Of a stretch of 64,000 nucleotides of DNA, positions 46,778 to 57,548 are shown piece by piece. Both the position numbers and the translations under genes were made by a program. Positions within the stretch are counted from its first letter, which is position 1; every line of letters begins with the position of its first letter. The notes beneath the pieces are model-generated. The model was not told where the DNA came from. It worked only from the letters and a program-made list of their open reading frames with translations, and ran no database searches. This DNA comes from Vitis vinifera (Eukaryota; Streptophyta; Magnoliopsida; Vitales; Vitaceae), in contig NC_081818.1 of the NCBI RefSeq assembly GCF_030704535.1, positions 447,001 to 511,000 of the forward strand. Reading direction: 5' to 3'.

Positions 46778-49700
46778 TTATATAACAAAAATAATAAAGC
46801 TAGATACGTAGATCACCATACTCCTGCTAGAAGTTGCGATAATGATGCCCATTTTCCCATATGGTCCTTATTCTTCCCAAACCATAGACCCCTTTCTTAA
46901 TTAAATTGGTGGCTGCAAGGAAGAAGCTAGCTAGCTTTCAAATTTGTGAAAGAAAATGTTTGTTTTACACCCATTTGCTTGCAGGGACGAATCTGTCTGC
47001 TAATGAATCAAAGGTTAGGTGTTTTTTGTTTTTAAACCTTTACGAGCAAAGTTGATGCCAGAGTTGCCAATTAGGTTCCTGTCAAAACTTCACGTGTAGA
47101 AGCAATCCATGCCAGCAGGAGGTGCTGCCCAACTTTTTTTTTTTTTTTTTTGGTAATTGTCCCTATCTTGTTGGAACAATTGCCCTTGTTGATCTTTGAA
47201 GTTTGCTTCCATGTGCTTCATTTCCCATCCGTGGGTACGATGTTGAATACCATAGAAAATTTAGAATTTATTTGAAAAACGTTTTTAAAATTGAAAATTA
47301 TTTTATAATATTTTAGAGGACAAAAAAGTTTATTTAAAAATTTAAAATGTTCTTAACATATTTTTTTATATTTTTAACTTTTACATATTTTATTTTTAAT
47401 CAGTTTTCATATTTATGAAATTAACTTTTTAAAATATTTTTCATAAAATAAGTGAAAACAACTTAATAATATTATTTTAAAATATTATATTTTTTATTTT
47501 TTGGTTATCAAATGTGTTTTTTTTTTGCTTTTTATTTTAAAAATTAAAAATCAAAAAATCATTTTTAAAAATAGTTATCAAATAAAGTCTTAAATTTTGT
47601 TTAATAATGTTTTTAAAACAATTTTAAGTTTTGAATTACTTTTAAAAATAAAATGAGGTTTAGAACTTAAGCATGAAAAATAAATTTTTGATTTATTCTT
47701 CACAAAAGCACTCTGAAATTTATGAAATATGTTTTAAATTTACAAAAAGTTTTCTATTTTAAAGAAAATAAAATTCTTTAAAGAATATTTTTAGATAAGA
47801 AAAGGAAGGGAGAGAATGGAAAACATAGAAGGGGGTGTTGATGGGTCAGCTCCTAGGTAGGTGGAAGAGGATTAAATTATCCACCATTTTTCAACTACAA
47901 ACAACACTGTTTAATAAATTTAGGGCACAACCAAGACCACATTTTCTATGGGACACATAGATGGCCACCAACCCATAAGTTGGAAACACTGCACTTCCTT
48001 GTAACCCTTTAGTGTCCTTAGGTTAGGGACACACAGTAATGAATGACAAAGGACCCCAAGGCTAGCTTCCAACATTAAGATCTCAATGATTGGACTTATC
48101 AAGATTTTGTTACTAACTTTACTCAAAAAATAATACTAAATCAACCACAATGGCTCATTAAAAAAAATGATATGTAAATTGTGGATTCAAATTTTAACGG
48201 CTTAATTTTTTTTAAAATTAATTTCCCCATATTTTGGTCCTAATTTTCTTGGAATACAAGGGAATTACTTGGGTTCAGTAGGGTTTCTTTGCCTAGTAAC
48301 ACAAGCTACATGGACTAGCCAACAATTTGATGATCACAAACATTTGTTTTGTAAGTAATTGACAGAAGTCTGAGAACTAAGTGTCAACAAATGCTGCCCC
48401 GATTCTCCTGCAGTGAGTTCTATGTTCTAATCCCAACAGCAATAAAGAAACAAACTTCAAACACCAACAATCTCTTTTGCCTTTTCACTTAAAAAAAACA
48501 AAGGCTTCTTGGAGGAAATGAAGGATAAAATTGATGTCTAACAAGCAACATCCATGCAGTTGCAGAAGAATAATTTTCACCGTTGTGTATTTTGGATGGT
48601 AGCCCACATTAGTACAAGCTAGTCTTAAGAATCTAGACCTTGGGACATAAGTAGATGTGGGGACTTTTTTTTTTCCCATCATGCTGGTCCCAATGGCCTT
48701 CCCATTCTTCATTTCCAAGATCAGCATTGTGGACAGTCAAGGGTGTAATTTGTATTTTTGTGAGTTTATCCCCCCTGATCCCTCGTCATGCCGGTAATTG
48801 AGGGTGCAAATTGAGATTAACCCGGGCAGATAAAACCCTAAAACTGGATTGATGATCAAAGTTTTGAATTATTGCTCCATACATGGTTAAGTGTTTCAAC
48901 ATTGTTCTTTCCAAAATGGGGTAAAGATCAGTAATGAACAATAGTGACAATAACGACATTGTTAGTAACCATAATGTTGATATATTAATCAGATAACCAG
49001 GTTAGATGCAGCTAAGTCTATGATGCTAACATAATAGAAGGCTATAGACATAGGCCACTATGAATTAGCAGCTATGATTAATAAATTAAACTGTTGCTTT
49101 ACCAGAAAACCAGCATATTGATTCTGATATCCATTCACTAACCCACAGTTAGAAAAGTTGATTAGGGAAGTGGGGCATTAGGAACAGTTCATCCCTACTC
49201 ACATGGGATAGCCTGCAGCAGTGAATTGAGTTCATTCTTATCTCTCATGGGTTCATCATTCTGGCCATCTTAAGCAAATCCCAAGTGATAAAGGTTGGTA
49301 ATTCGATCCCACCATTTATATATAGATAAAATTCGAGCTTGAGGCTTGATTCATTGTTAGAAGTCACTACTTCTGATCTGTATTTGAATGGCAAGTAGTA
49401 ATCACAAAACATAGTGACCATCCCATTTTGAATGTGGATCTCTCTAAATAATAAATCAGTACATAACTTAACAGATCTCAATAGGCCCCATCCCCATCAA
49501 GCCTCATCTCTTATAAAATGCATCTGCCCAAACATTTCATTTCACCCATTAAGGGGGGGAACAAATGACACTCCAAAAGAATACTTTGAAAACATCCCAT
49601 TTCACTTCAAAAAAAAAAAAAAAAAAACAAAACAATTAATATATTTTTGATTTAGTGTCATGTCAAATTTTATTTTTGAATCTTAATCTGTACTATTAAT

Positions 49701-50770
49701 AAAAGTATAAAGAAATACAGATAAAAGAGATGTAGACAGAAAGAGATGAAATCATTGTAAAGTATAAAGTGTAAAGAAATGCAACTTTTGTTTTTGGTAG
49801 AAATAGAATGGAAAAACCCCAACTTGCAACACAACCATTTTTTTTTGGAAGAAATTTGTAATAATAAGTTTTTGATAAAAAGGTGAGAAAGTTTTTTCAA
49901 TCTTTTAACTGTAGAGTCCAAGATGCTCCCTCTTTTTTATTTAATTATTTAATTATTTTTAATTTTTTAATTTTTTAATTTATTTTTACTCATGATAAAA
50001 ACAGATTTTCAGAAGATTACTTTTTGATTACAGTGGTGCAGTGTGTAGCTGTTGTAAATTGTGATGATTCCGCAAAAGACATGAAAAGGTCGGGGAATCC
50101 TGGTAAAGCATTGAGATTTGAGAGTTGAGTTGATTTGACCAGTGCTGAGCAACAGTTTACAAGCAGATTTTATATCCATTACTGCTGAATCACATTAATT
50201 GCTTAGTTGTTTGGCCCTTCACCTTCTCCATCATAATCAGCTTCTTGGGGTTCTTCACTGAGATGTTTGACCATCATTATTAATATTAAAAATTTACAGT
50301 TACAAACAAAGATCAAAACAAAACTGAAAACCCAACAAAAGTTACAGAATTTTTAATGGGTTTTTGGTTTTTGATTTGATTCCACTTAACCCCACAAAAG
50401 GGAAAAATAGATAAACAAATAGATAAATGGGAAAGAAGATTTAATTGTCTGATAATCAGTCTCAGTCACCTTCGTTAGAAATCAAGAAAATCCCAAGAAA
50501 TACCTTACAAATTCATGCTTCTAATTTACTGTATTGTAAGGGCATCTCTCTCCTCATCACCTACCACTGATAACTCCATCCCTTCTTATTATCCCAACCA
50601 CTCAGAATTCCATGTCCTTGCACTTCTCTCTGCAAACACAGGAGTTCTGTTGTCCATTTTGGGTTGAGTTTTTGAAGAAGAAGGTTCAAGTGTGGTGTCA
50701 GAAAGCTCCTTCACAGCTTAGATTTAGACTCGCATTTGCTCCACGAACAAGGAAATCTCTGCAAATTGGC
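46778..50770. other. AT-rich spacer before the receptor-like kinase
   Basis: No gene was recognised. 47270-47600 is a degenerate poly-A/T-rich repeat similar in wording to 13780-13860. T runs lie near 47136-47152 and an A run near 49609-49626. 50520-50770 is less AT-rich and presumably promoter. Confidence 0.5.
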
Positions 50771-50777
50771 TATATAA
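50771..50777 (+). promoter_or_regulatory. TATA box of the receptor-like kinase gene
   Basis: TATATAA at 50771-50777 would place transcription start near 50800, giving a leader exon to 50969, where a GTAAGA donor follows. Confidence 0.5.
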
Positions 50778-50901
50778 TTGGTGTTCTTGAGTATTGGGTT
50801 GATTTGCCATTCTTTTGATTGGGTCCTTATAACATGTGTGTTTGGGTTTCTTTGGTCAGAGATCTAGGGTTGGTGTTTTGTTCTTTGTCCAACAGGAGGC
50901 T

Positions 50902-50934
50902 ATGGTGAAGGGGTTTCAGAGATCTGGTCTCTAG
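50902..50934 (+). promoter_or_regulatory. Upstream ORF (10 codons) in the kinase leader
   Basis: ATG at 50902 encodes MVKGFQRSGL and stops at 50932-50934, inside the leader exon and before its intron. If the leader is as inferred, it precedes the main start and could damp translation. Its sequence is not one I recognise as conserved. Confidence 0.35.
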
Positions 50935-50969
50935 AGCTTTACTTTTGTAAATCCTACCATTATTCAAAG

Positions 50970-51569
50970 GTAAGAAAATCAAAAGCTTCTAAATTTATGA
51001 AAATTTTCTTTGCTTTCATGTTTTCAGTATTTTATTTATTTATTTACTTATCATTACAATGTTTCCCATGAAAACTTTATGTTGATGATGATGTAATGGC
51101 CATAATAAAATAGAAAATTGGTACTTTTTGTTTCTGGGATCTTCTGTTTCCATCCTGTTTCTGATCTGTGCATTGGATGATTGGAATGCAGTATTCTGGG
51201 GTTCTTATTTTGATATTTATGCTTCTTGCAACCTTTGGTGTGTGTAGATTTTACATGTGTGTTTATGCTCATTCTCTTGGATCTTGTTAGCTTTGTGTAG
51301 AAGTGGGGAGTTCTTTTATTCACTTATCAATGACATAATTGAAATTCCGGGCTTGTGTCATTTGTATTTGGGACAATTGAAATTCCGGGCTTGTGTCATT
51401 TGTATTTGGGACAATTGAAATTCCGGGCTTGTGTCTTTTGTATTTGGGACCTTAGGAGGAGTTAAGGATGAGAAGTTTGTTGCATGGAACAATATTAACA
51501 TTAATTGTATATACTTGATTTTGCATAAGCAAATTTGTGATTTTGATGTTTCTTGTACCAACTTTGTAG
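50970..51569 (+). other. Leader (5' UTR) intron of the receptor-like kinase gene
   Basis: Donor AAG|GTAAGA at 50970 and acceptor TTTGTAG at 51569, with the start codon 20 bases downstream. Long introns just before the start are common in plant signalling genes and often raise expression. It contains a 38-bp triplicate repeat. Confidence 0.65.
51338..51451. repeat. Three tandem copies of a 38-bp unit
   Basis: Units at 51338-51375, 51376-51413 and 51414-51451. The first two are essentially identical, the third differs near its end. It lies inside the leader intron, near the acceptor. Confidence 0.9.
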
Positions 51570-51589
51570 GTATATCAACACTAGAAAGC

Positions 51590-54500
51590 ATGACAACTGA
51601 TCTTAATGCTGAACTATCCAAGAAAACTGATGTCTTGGGTCTCAAGGTTTGGGAATTGATTGGGATTGTTGTCGCATTATTCATCATAATTATCCTGTGT
51701 GTGTTATCATTGTGTCTCACTTCAAGGAAGAAATCAAGAAGTTCTAGAGATAGGCTTCCCGTTAATCAAATCCCAACTGTTTCAAAGGAAATCAAGGAAG
51801 TAAGGGTGGAGCAAGTATCGACAAATGAATTTGTTCCACGTGATGGGATTCTTCTTACCATTCATGACAAATCCAGTGACAAAGAATCAGATAAGGTCCT
51901 GGTCCATTTGGGTATGGGGAAGACAAAGAATGGAGATAATAGCAGTCAATCTGGTTCATTTCATCATTTAGAGAAAGATGGATGTGGGTCTCAATCAGGG
52001 GAAGAAGGGAGCTCTGGCACAGTTACCGTGTACAAGCCTTCTTCATCATATCCAATAACTGCTCCTTCTCCTCTTGTTGGTTTGCCTGAATTCTCTCATT
52101 TGGGTTGGGGTCACTGGTTCACATTAAGGGATCTTGAACTTGCGACAAATCGGTTTTCAAAGGAAAATGTGCTTGGTGAAGGTGGATATGGAGTGGTTTA
52201 CAGAGGACAGTTGATCAATGGGACGCCAGTGGCAGTTAAAAAGATCCTCAACAACCTGTGAGTTTAAACATCGCTCCGTTGTGTTTCCGACTTTGTTATG
52301 ATTTCTTATTTATTCCTCTGGTGAGTTCTTCTAGAGTTTAACTTCTAAACTTATTTTCTTCAGGGGTCAAGCAGAGAAAGAATTTAGAGTTGAAGTTGAA
52401 GCTATTGGGCATGTGCGCCACAAGAATTTGGTTCGGCTTCTTGGATATTGCATTGAAGGGACCCATAGGTACTCTTTTTGTTTTACAGTAATCCAGTTAA
52501 ATAGTTTTTCTTTTTTTCTCCCTTGTTTACCTTAAATATTGTACAGGTAGCATCAGCACCCAAATTCTAGGATCTAGTTTACTGATATGAGAAAAAAAGC
52601 CCTGGTCTGATTTTTATTAAAATTTCAGGATGTTGGTCTATGAGTATGTCAGCAATGGGAATTTGGAGCAATGGCTTCATGGAGCTATGCGCCAGCATGG
52701 ATTTCTTACTTGGGATGCCCGCATGAAGATTCTTCTCGGGACAGCTAAGGCGTAAGTCAATTACTTTATGTCCTTGCCAGCATTTCTTTCCTCATTTAAT
52801 GTGATATACTGGTTGCAGTCTTGCCTACTTGCATGAGGCCATTGAGCCAAAAGTGGTGCACCGGGACATTAAATCAAGTAACATTTTGATTGATGATGAT
52901 TTCAATGCCAAGGTTTCTGATTTCGGCCTGGCCAAGTTGTTGGGTGCTGGGAAAAGTCATATCACAACTCGAGTTATGGGAACCTTTGGGTAAGTATTAT
53001 TTCTAGTGCATGATATTACCTAGATGTCTCAATGTTTTGTTTTCTTATTCTAGATATTAGTTTATTAAGTTATTATTTTTTACACTGATTGTGGAGGGTT
53101 ACGTAATCATATCTGATTTCTCATATTCACTTCTCTTAAGCTCCTCAACCTCCTCCCTATCTCTTCTAAATGTTACAGATATGTGGCTCCTGAATATGCA
53201 AATACTGGCCTTTTGAATGAAAAAAGTGATGTTTATAGCTTTGGGGTTGTGCTTTTGGAAGCAATTACTGGAAGAGATCCTGTGGACTATGGTCGCCCTG
53301 CCCAAGAGGTATGCAATAGTTATACTCTAGTAAAAGTTTATCAAACTGCCAAAAGACCGTGCTGAATAATTATCAAGGCAATGCAATTTTGCTTCACTGT
53401 TGTAGTTACTGAATACTAAGCAATTATCAGTTGGCCATTTGTGATTTGAATTCTCTCATTAGTATCCACTAGTGATGCAATTTGTTCTGGGTTGGCTTAG
53501 AGTGGAATTAATCTGATCCCCTAGGCTGCTTTTATTGTTCTGAGTAATATGAGAAATGACAAAGATCAGTTTGGTTTGTCAGTTGATAGGTTGGGTAAGA
53601 TCTATTCACTGATTCAATCAATTTCCCCACTTATCAAAGTTTAATTTTGAAACTTTTTGTGCTTAGCAAAAGGTACCATCATGATTTAATGGAATCATGT
53701 AGGAAATGCAGTTTTGCATTATTATTTTTCCCGAACAGAAATTAAAAAAAAAAAAAAAAAAAGAAGAGAAAAGAAAAAAATGCTTGACACTCAGCAGCTT
53801 CATTTCTTTCATTATACAGTATCCTTGCAAACCCTCTTTTTCAGCTTAGTCAAAGTTTTGTTCTGAAGCTTTTTGAGGTCTAGTGAAATGTACATTTACT
53901 ATTTCATGGAATCATGTAGGAAAATGCAGTTTTGCATTTACTATGCCTCCTAACAAATTAAGAAGAAAAAAGATTGATACTCATCAGATTCACTTCGTTC
54001 TCCTTGTAAACCAACCCCCCACCACATGATCTGGATCTTTCTCAGTCACAATGTTGGAGTTATAATTGGAAATGAATTTGTAATGTTTTGCAGGTTAATC
54101 TGGTTGATTGGCTTAAAATGATGGTTGGAAGCAGGAGGTCAGAAGAAGTTGTAGACCCAAACATTGAGGTCAGACCATCTACAAGAGCCTTAAAACGAGC
54201 TCTTTTGACTGCTCTGAGATGTGTTGATCCAGATTCTGAGAAGAGACCCAAAATGGGCCAAGTTGTACGTATGCTCGAGTCTGAGGAATATCCCATACCA
54301 AGAGAGGTTAGTTTCTGATTTTATCTCTGCAACACAAACTTTTGCAATTTTAGAAATATCCGACTTAACTGCTTCCTGAATTACACTATTGAAATCATCC
54401 CCAATCCCACCACTCCTCAATGGTGCAACTTTTTCCTTTTTGTTGTAGTTGCACATTACCAAGATCTCATTCTCAAGATTTTTTTCTGTACTTGTGTATT

Positions 54501-55577
54501 ATTTTATTTTTTTGATATTGTCATTTATTTATATTTTTAGGTATTTTATGCAAATGGTGTCAATTGCATGTCTACCATCTAGAGCATGGTTGCTCTTATA
54601 CTTGTCTTATAAAGTGTTACCTCAAAATTTACTAGGTATATGCCAATCAAACTCTCTAGTAGCCTTTTCCATTATATCCATCTCACTTGAATTATACTGG
54701 TGGCTGCCTTTTCCATCTCTCTTCCTGCCCTCCTCCCCATATCAAAGCCAATAATAGAAATGGTTGCTATTAGGTATCTGTTTATTTTCGTTCTCCTTTT
54801 GCTTTTGGCCTTTCACCAGGGGTAGGGAGTGCCATTGTCCAGACAATACATTATGAAACACAAAAGTGGGTGAAGAAGCTTCCGTTGACTGTTCTCTAAT
54901 GTAGTTTTTCTTCTTGGAGATGCAGATTGGCATAGAAGCACAATTATGGTTGTTTTTTTCCAATAGTGTTCCTTCTTGTCATGTATTTTAGTTTCCCAGC
55001 TCCCTTCCCTAAGTTCTTTTCACTCATCACACATTTAATATTCCATAGCTCACATTTGTTGCACTGACTGCAATATTGGGTTGAGGGTAGGCCACAGGAC
55101 GAGCTCCCTTATGAATTTTGTATTTGGATTGTGTCATTGAATAAAGACTGCAGCCTTTTTGTCTTTTAGCTATTCAGGTCTCATTGCGACAGTCCAAGAT
55201 TCTCTTTGTTTACATGGGTTATGCACCCTATGGAGGTTCTTAATTTTGTTTTTCAGGAAAAAAAAAAAGAAAAAAAAAAGACTGAAACTTATGGACTAGG
55301 AAGGTTTTGCTTGACTGGCCAGCAGTCAGCTCTTTCAATTGAAAGGGATTCAAAAAAGGGTGAATTCCTAGTTTTGAATCCTTGTGAAGTATAAGAATTA
55401 ATGTAGCTTTTAAGTTCTGAGTGTCAACTAAAACTTCTTTGAAATTTTCAGGATCGAAGGCACCGAAGAACTCAAGCAGGTAGCATGGAGATTGAGTCTC
55501 AGAAGGAGAATTCTGACACTGATCAGAGTGAAAATCTGGGTTCAAGGTCAGAGAGTAGAGGCTACCACAGGACATAA
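51590..55577 (+). CDS. Receptor-like Ser/Thr protein kinase with minimal ectodomain, 511 aa
   Basis: Seven coding exons: 51590-52257, 52364-52468, 52629-52751, 52819-52989, 53179-53308, 54094-54306 and 55452-55577; phases close. A short N-terminus (about 20 residues) precedes one membrane segment (about 21-44, [20 protein letters not shown]). A Ser-rich juxtamembrane stretch leads to the kinase domain: [15 protein letters not shown]-loop GEGGYG (196-201), VAVKK (K217), HRDIKSSN (313-320), DFG (333-335) and the [14 protein letters not shown] activation segment. All catalytic residues are intact, so an active RD kinase is expected. The layout matches the small-ectodomain kinases typified by Arabidopsis At5g18500, At3g59110 and At1g09440. 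Ligand unknown. With so little outside the membrane, it probably works with a co-receptor. Confidence 0.95.
53635..54018. repeat. Diverged direct duplication in RLK intron 5
   Basis: 53635-53837 and 53851-54018 share a series of matched blocks: 'caaagtt...gaagctttttg', 'atggaatcatgtaggaaa', 'gcagttttgcatt' and a final 'ccttg.aaacc'. It is an old local duplication, with no mobile-element hallmark. Confidence 0.6.
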
Positions 55578-57259
55578 CCAAACAAGAGATTCATTTAGAG
55601 GATCTGAGGGGTATACAAACTGGGGAATTTCTTACAATTTTTTCAGCCTTTCAAATTCTTGGGTTTGCCTATCTAAGCTGATATCTAGGTCATGAAGGAT
55701 GGGTTAATTCAGGAGGGAGAGTATCTTTTTCCTTTTTCCTTTTCCTTCTTGTTTTTATTTGTAGATGGAGAGATGATTGTTTGTGTAAGAAAGTGGTGGG
55801 TATTGTGAAGAACCCAAGATATTGGGGGTGTGTACAGCTCTGGTAGCTCTTTGGAATTGTTTGATTAATTGCTCGTCTTTCTGTTAAAGAAAAAACCACT
55901 GTTCTTATGATTGCATCAAGAAGACTACTTTCATTTCATCTGAGCTCTGCTTCTGCCTTTGGATAATGAATTTGACCTTTCCTTCTCTTTCCTTCTCTTA
56001 AAAATTAAACTGCAAAAAGGGGTCTCCCGTTATGGCTGGTTTAGTGCTATTAGGTTCATAAACAGTTGATACAGGCATCAAATCAATAGTAGTGCAACAC
56101 CCACTTGGGGTTTTAATTTTTTTTTTTTTTTAATAACATTTGACATCACACCCATTCCAGATTATTTCCGGAGTCATTGTTTAGGTAGAGCGACATTGTA
56201 TGACCCAACGAATTTCATTAGTCATTGTTGATGAATTTTAAAGCCTGAGAGAGACAGTTCAATGGACAACATATAAAAATCAATAATGAGATACTGAGTT
56301 AAACTCGGGTGATTTGCTCTATGATTGTATTTCGAATTGTTATTTTTCCATTTCCAAATACAAAATGATTTTTCTCAAGATATCCAATCTAAAAAAAAAG
56401 GGAAAAGAAAAATTGTTACATAAGATGTGACATTCACTTGACTCATAGATGCCAACTGTAGAGGAGTTGATCCCTCCTGGATCAGGTGCCTGTTGACCTG
56501 CTGGAGTCACTTTCAGCCCCTAGAACACTGCTAGCTAAATGAGAACTATGATTATTATAAATTTATAATTACCCTGCCACCAAGAACAAGCTATGTTATC
56601 AGAATGGGTCCCATATCTTTGAGATTGATTAAGCTGATTATGTTGATGGTGGGTCCAAATCTGCTGAAGTTTTTGTATTATAGAGTCTGCCTGCTGATCA
56701 ATATTCTAATACTATATGCCTTGAGATACTTCCCTAATTAGAATGAATTTGATGATTTCTATAACCACAATGTTGAATAGCCACCCCACATGCTCTATGG
56801 CTGCAATACTGCCTCACATGTTTTCCTTCCATGCCTTATTTTCTATGTCATTTATACATGGTGGAGCTCACATTCTTTCTGCTCTGATGATCTGAAGCAT
56901 GCCCAAATGTTGAATTGTTTGATTCTTTGTTCTATTTGCAGATATGTTGAGTCTTCTTTTGTGGTGCTGCATGATAGCAGAAAACATGCTTGTTGACATG
57001 TTGTACAGGGGGATGATGTCAGCAATTAGAAAATTTAGGTTGAGGAAAAGTATAAAAAGGAAAACTTGGGTCATGCTACAAGCCTTCATCAATGATATAT
57101 TATAAGGATAACTGGATATTGAAGAAAGGCCTTGAACCATGATCCATGCCTCAAAAGTTTGAGTGACTACAATCAGCGGTTTCTTCTGATGGGAGGATAG
57201 AGCCTTCGTAGAAAAGTCAAAAGCATCTTTTGTCCAATGAAAGAAGCTTGAATTAACAA
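55578..57259. other. Spacer between the receptor-like kinase and the ABCG gene
   Basis: The first few hundred bases are the kinase 3' UTR (pyrimidine-rich near 55720-55760). No other gene was recognised. Confidence 0.5.
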
Positions 57260-57361
57260 CATAATATGATAATAAGACTAAGTTAATAACAATATGAATG
57301 GGATCTTTCACATAATATGATAATAAGACTAAGTTAATAACAATCTGAATGGGATCTTTCC
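57260..57361. repeat. 51-bp tandem duplication in the ABCG promoter
   Basis: Units at 57260-57310 and 57311-57361 differ at about one base, so the duplication is recent. It ends about 115 bases upstream of the TATA box and would double any factor site it holds. Confidence 0.9.
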
Positions 57362-57474
57362 GTCTCTCTCTGGTTATTTTTGTTTTGCCAAAGTCAGTCA
57401 TCTCAAATCTGACAATAAGAACAAGATGATGCATTGCCTTACTTCATCAATTTTTAAGGAGAAAATTGTGTGCC

Positions 57475-57482
57475 TATATATA
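57475..57482 (+). promoter_or_regulatory. TATA box of the ABCG transporter gene
   Basis: CTATATATAG centred at 57475-57482, 67 bases before the start codon, gives a leader of roughly 35-40 bases. Confidence 0.65.
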
Positions 57483-57548
57483 GACCAGTCTCCCAAGTCT
57501 TTCTTCTCCTTACAAATTTGGACCTTGAACCTATCCTGGTTATCAACC

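Noticed and set aside
50612-50818. 68-codon ORF upstream of the receptor-like kinase
   Set aside because: It begins upstream of the TATA box at 50771, so most of it is unlikely to be transcribed with the gene. No family resemblance.
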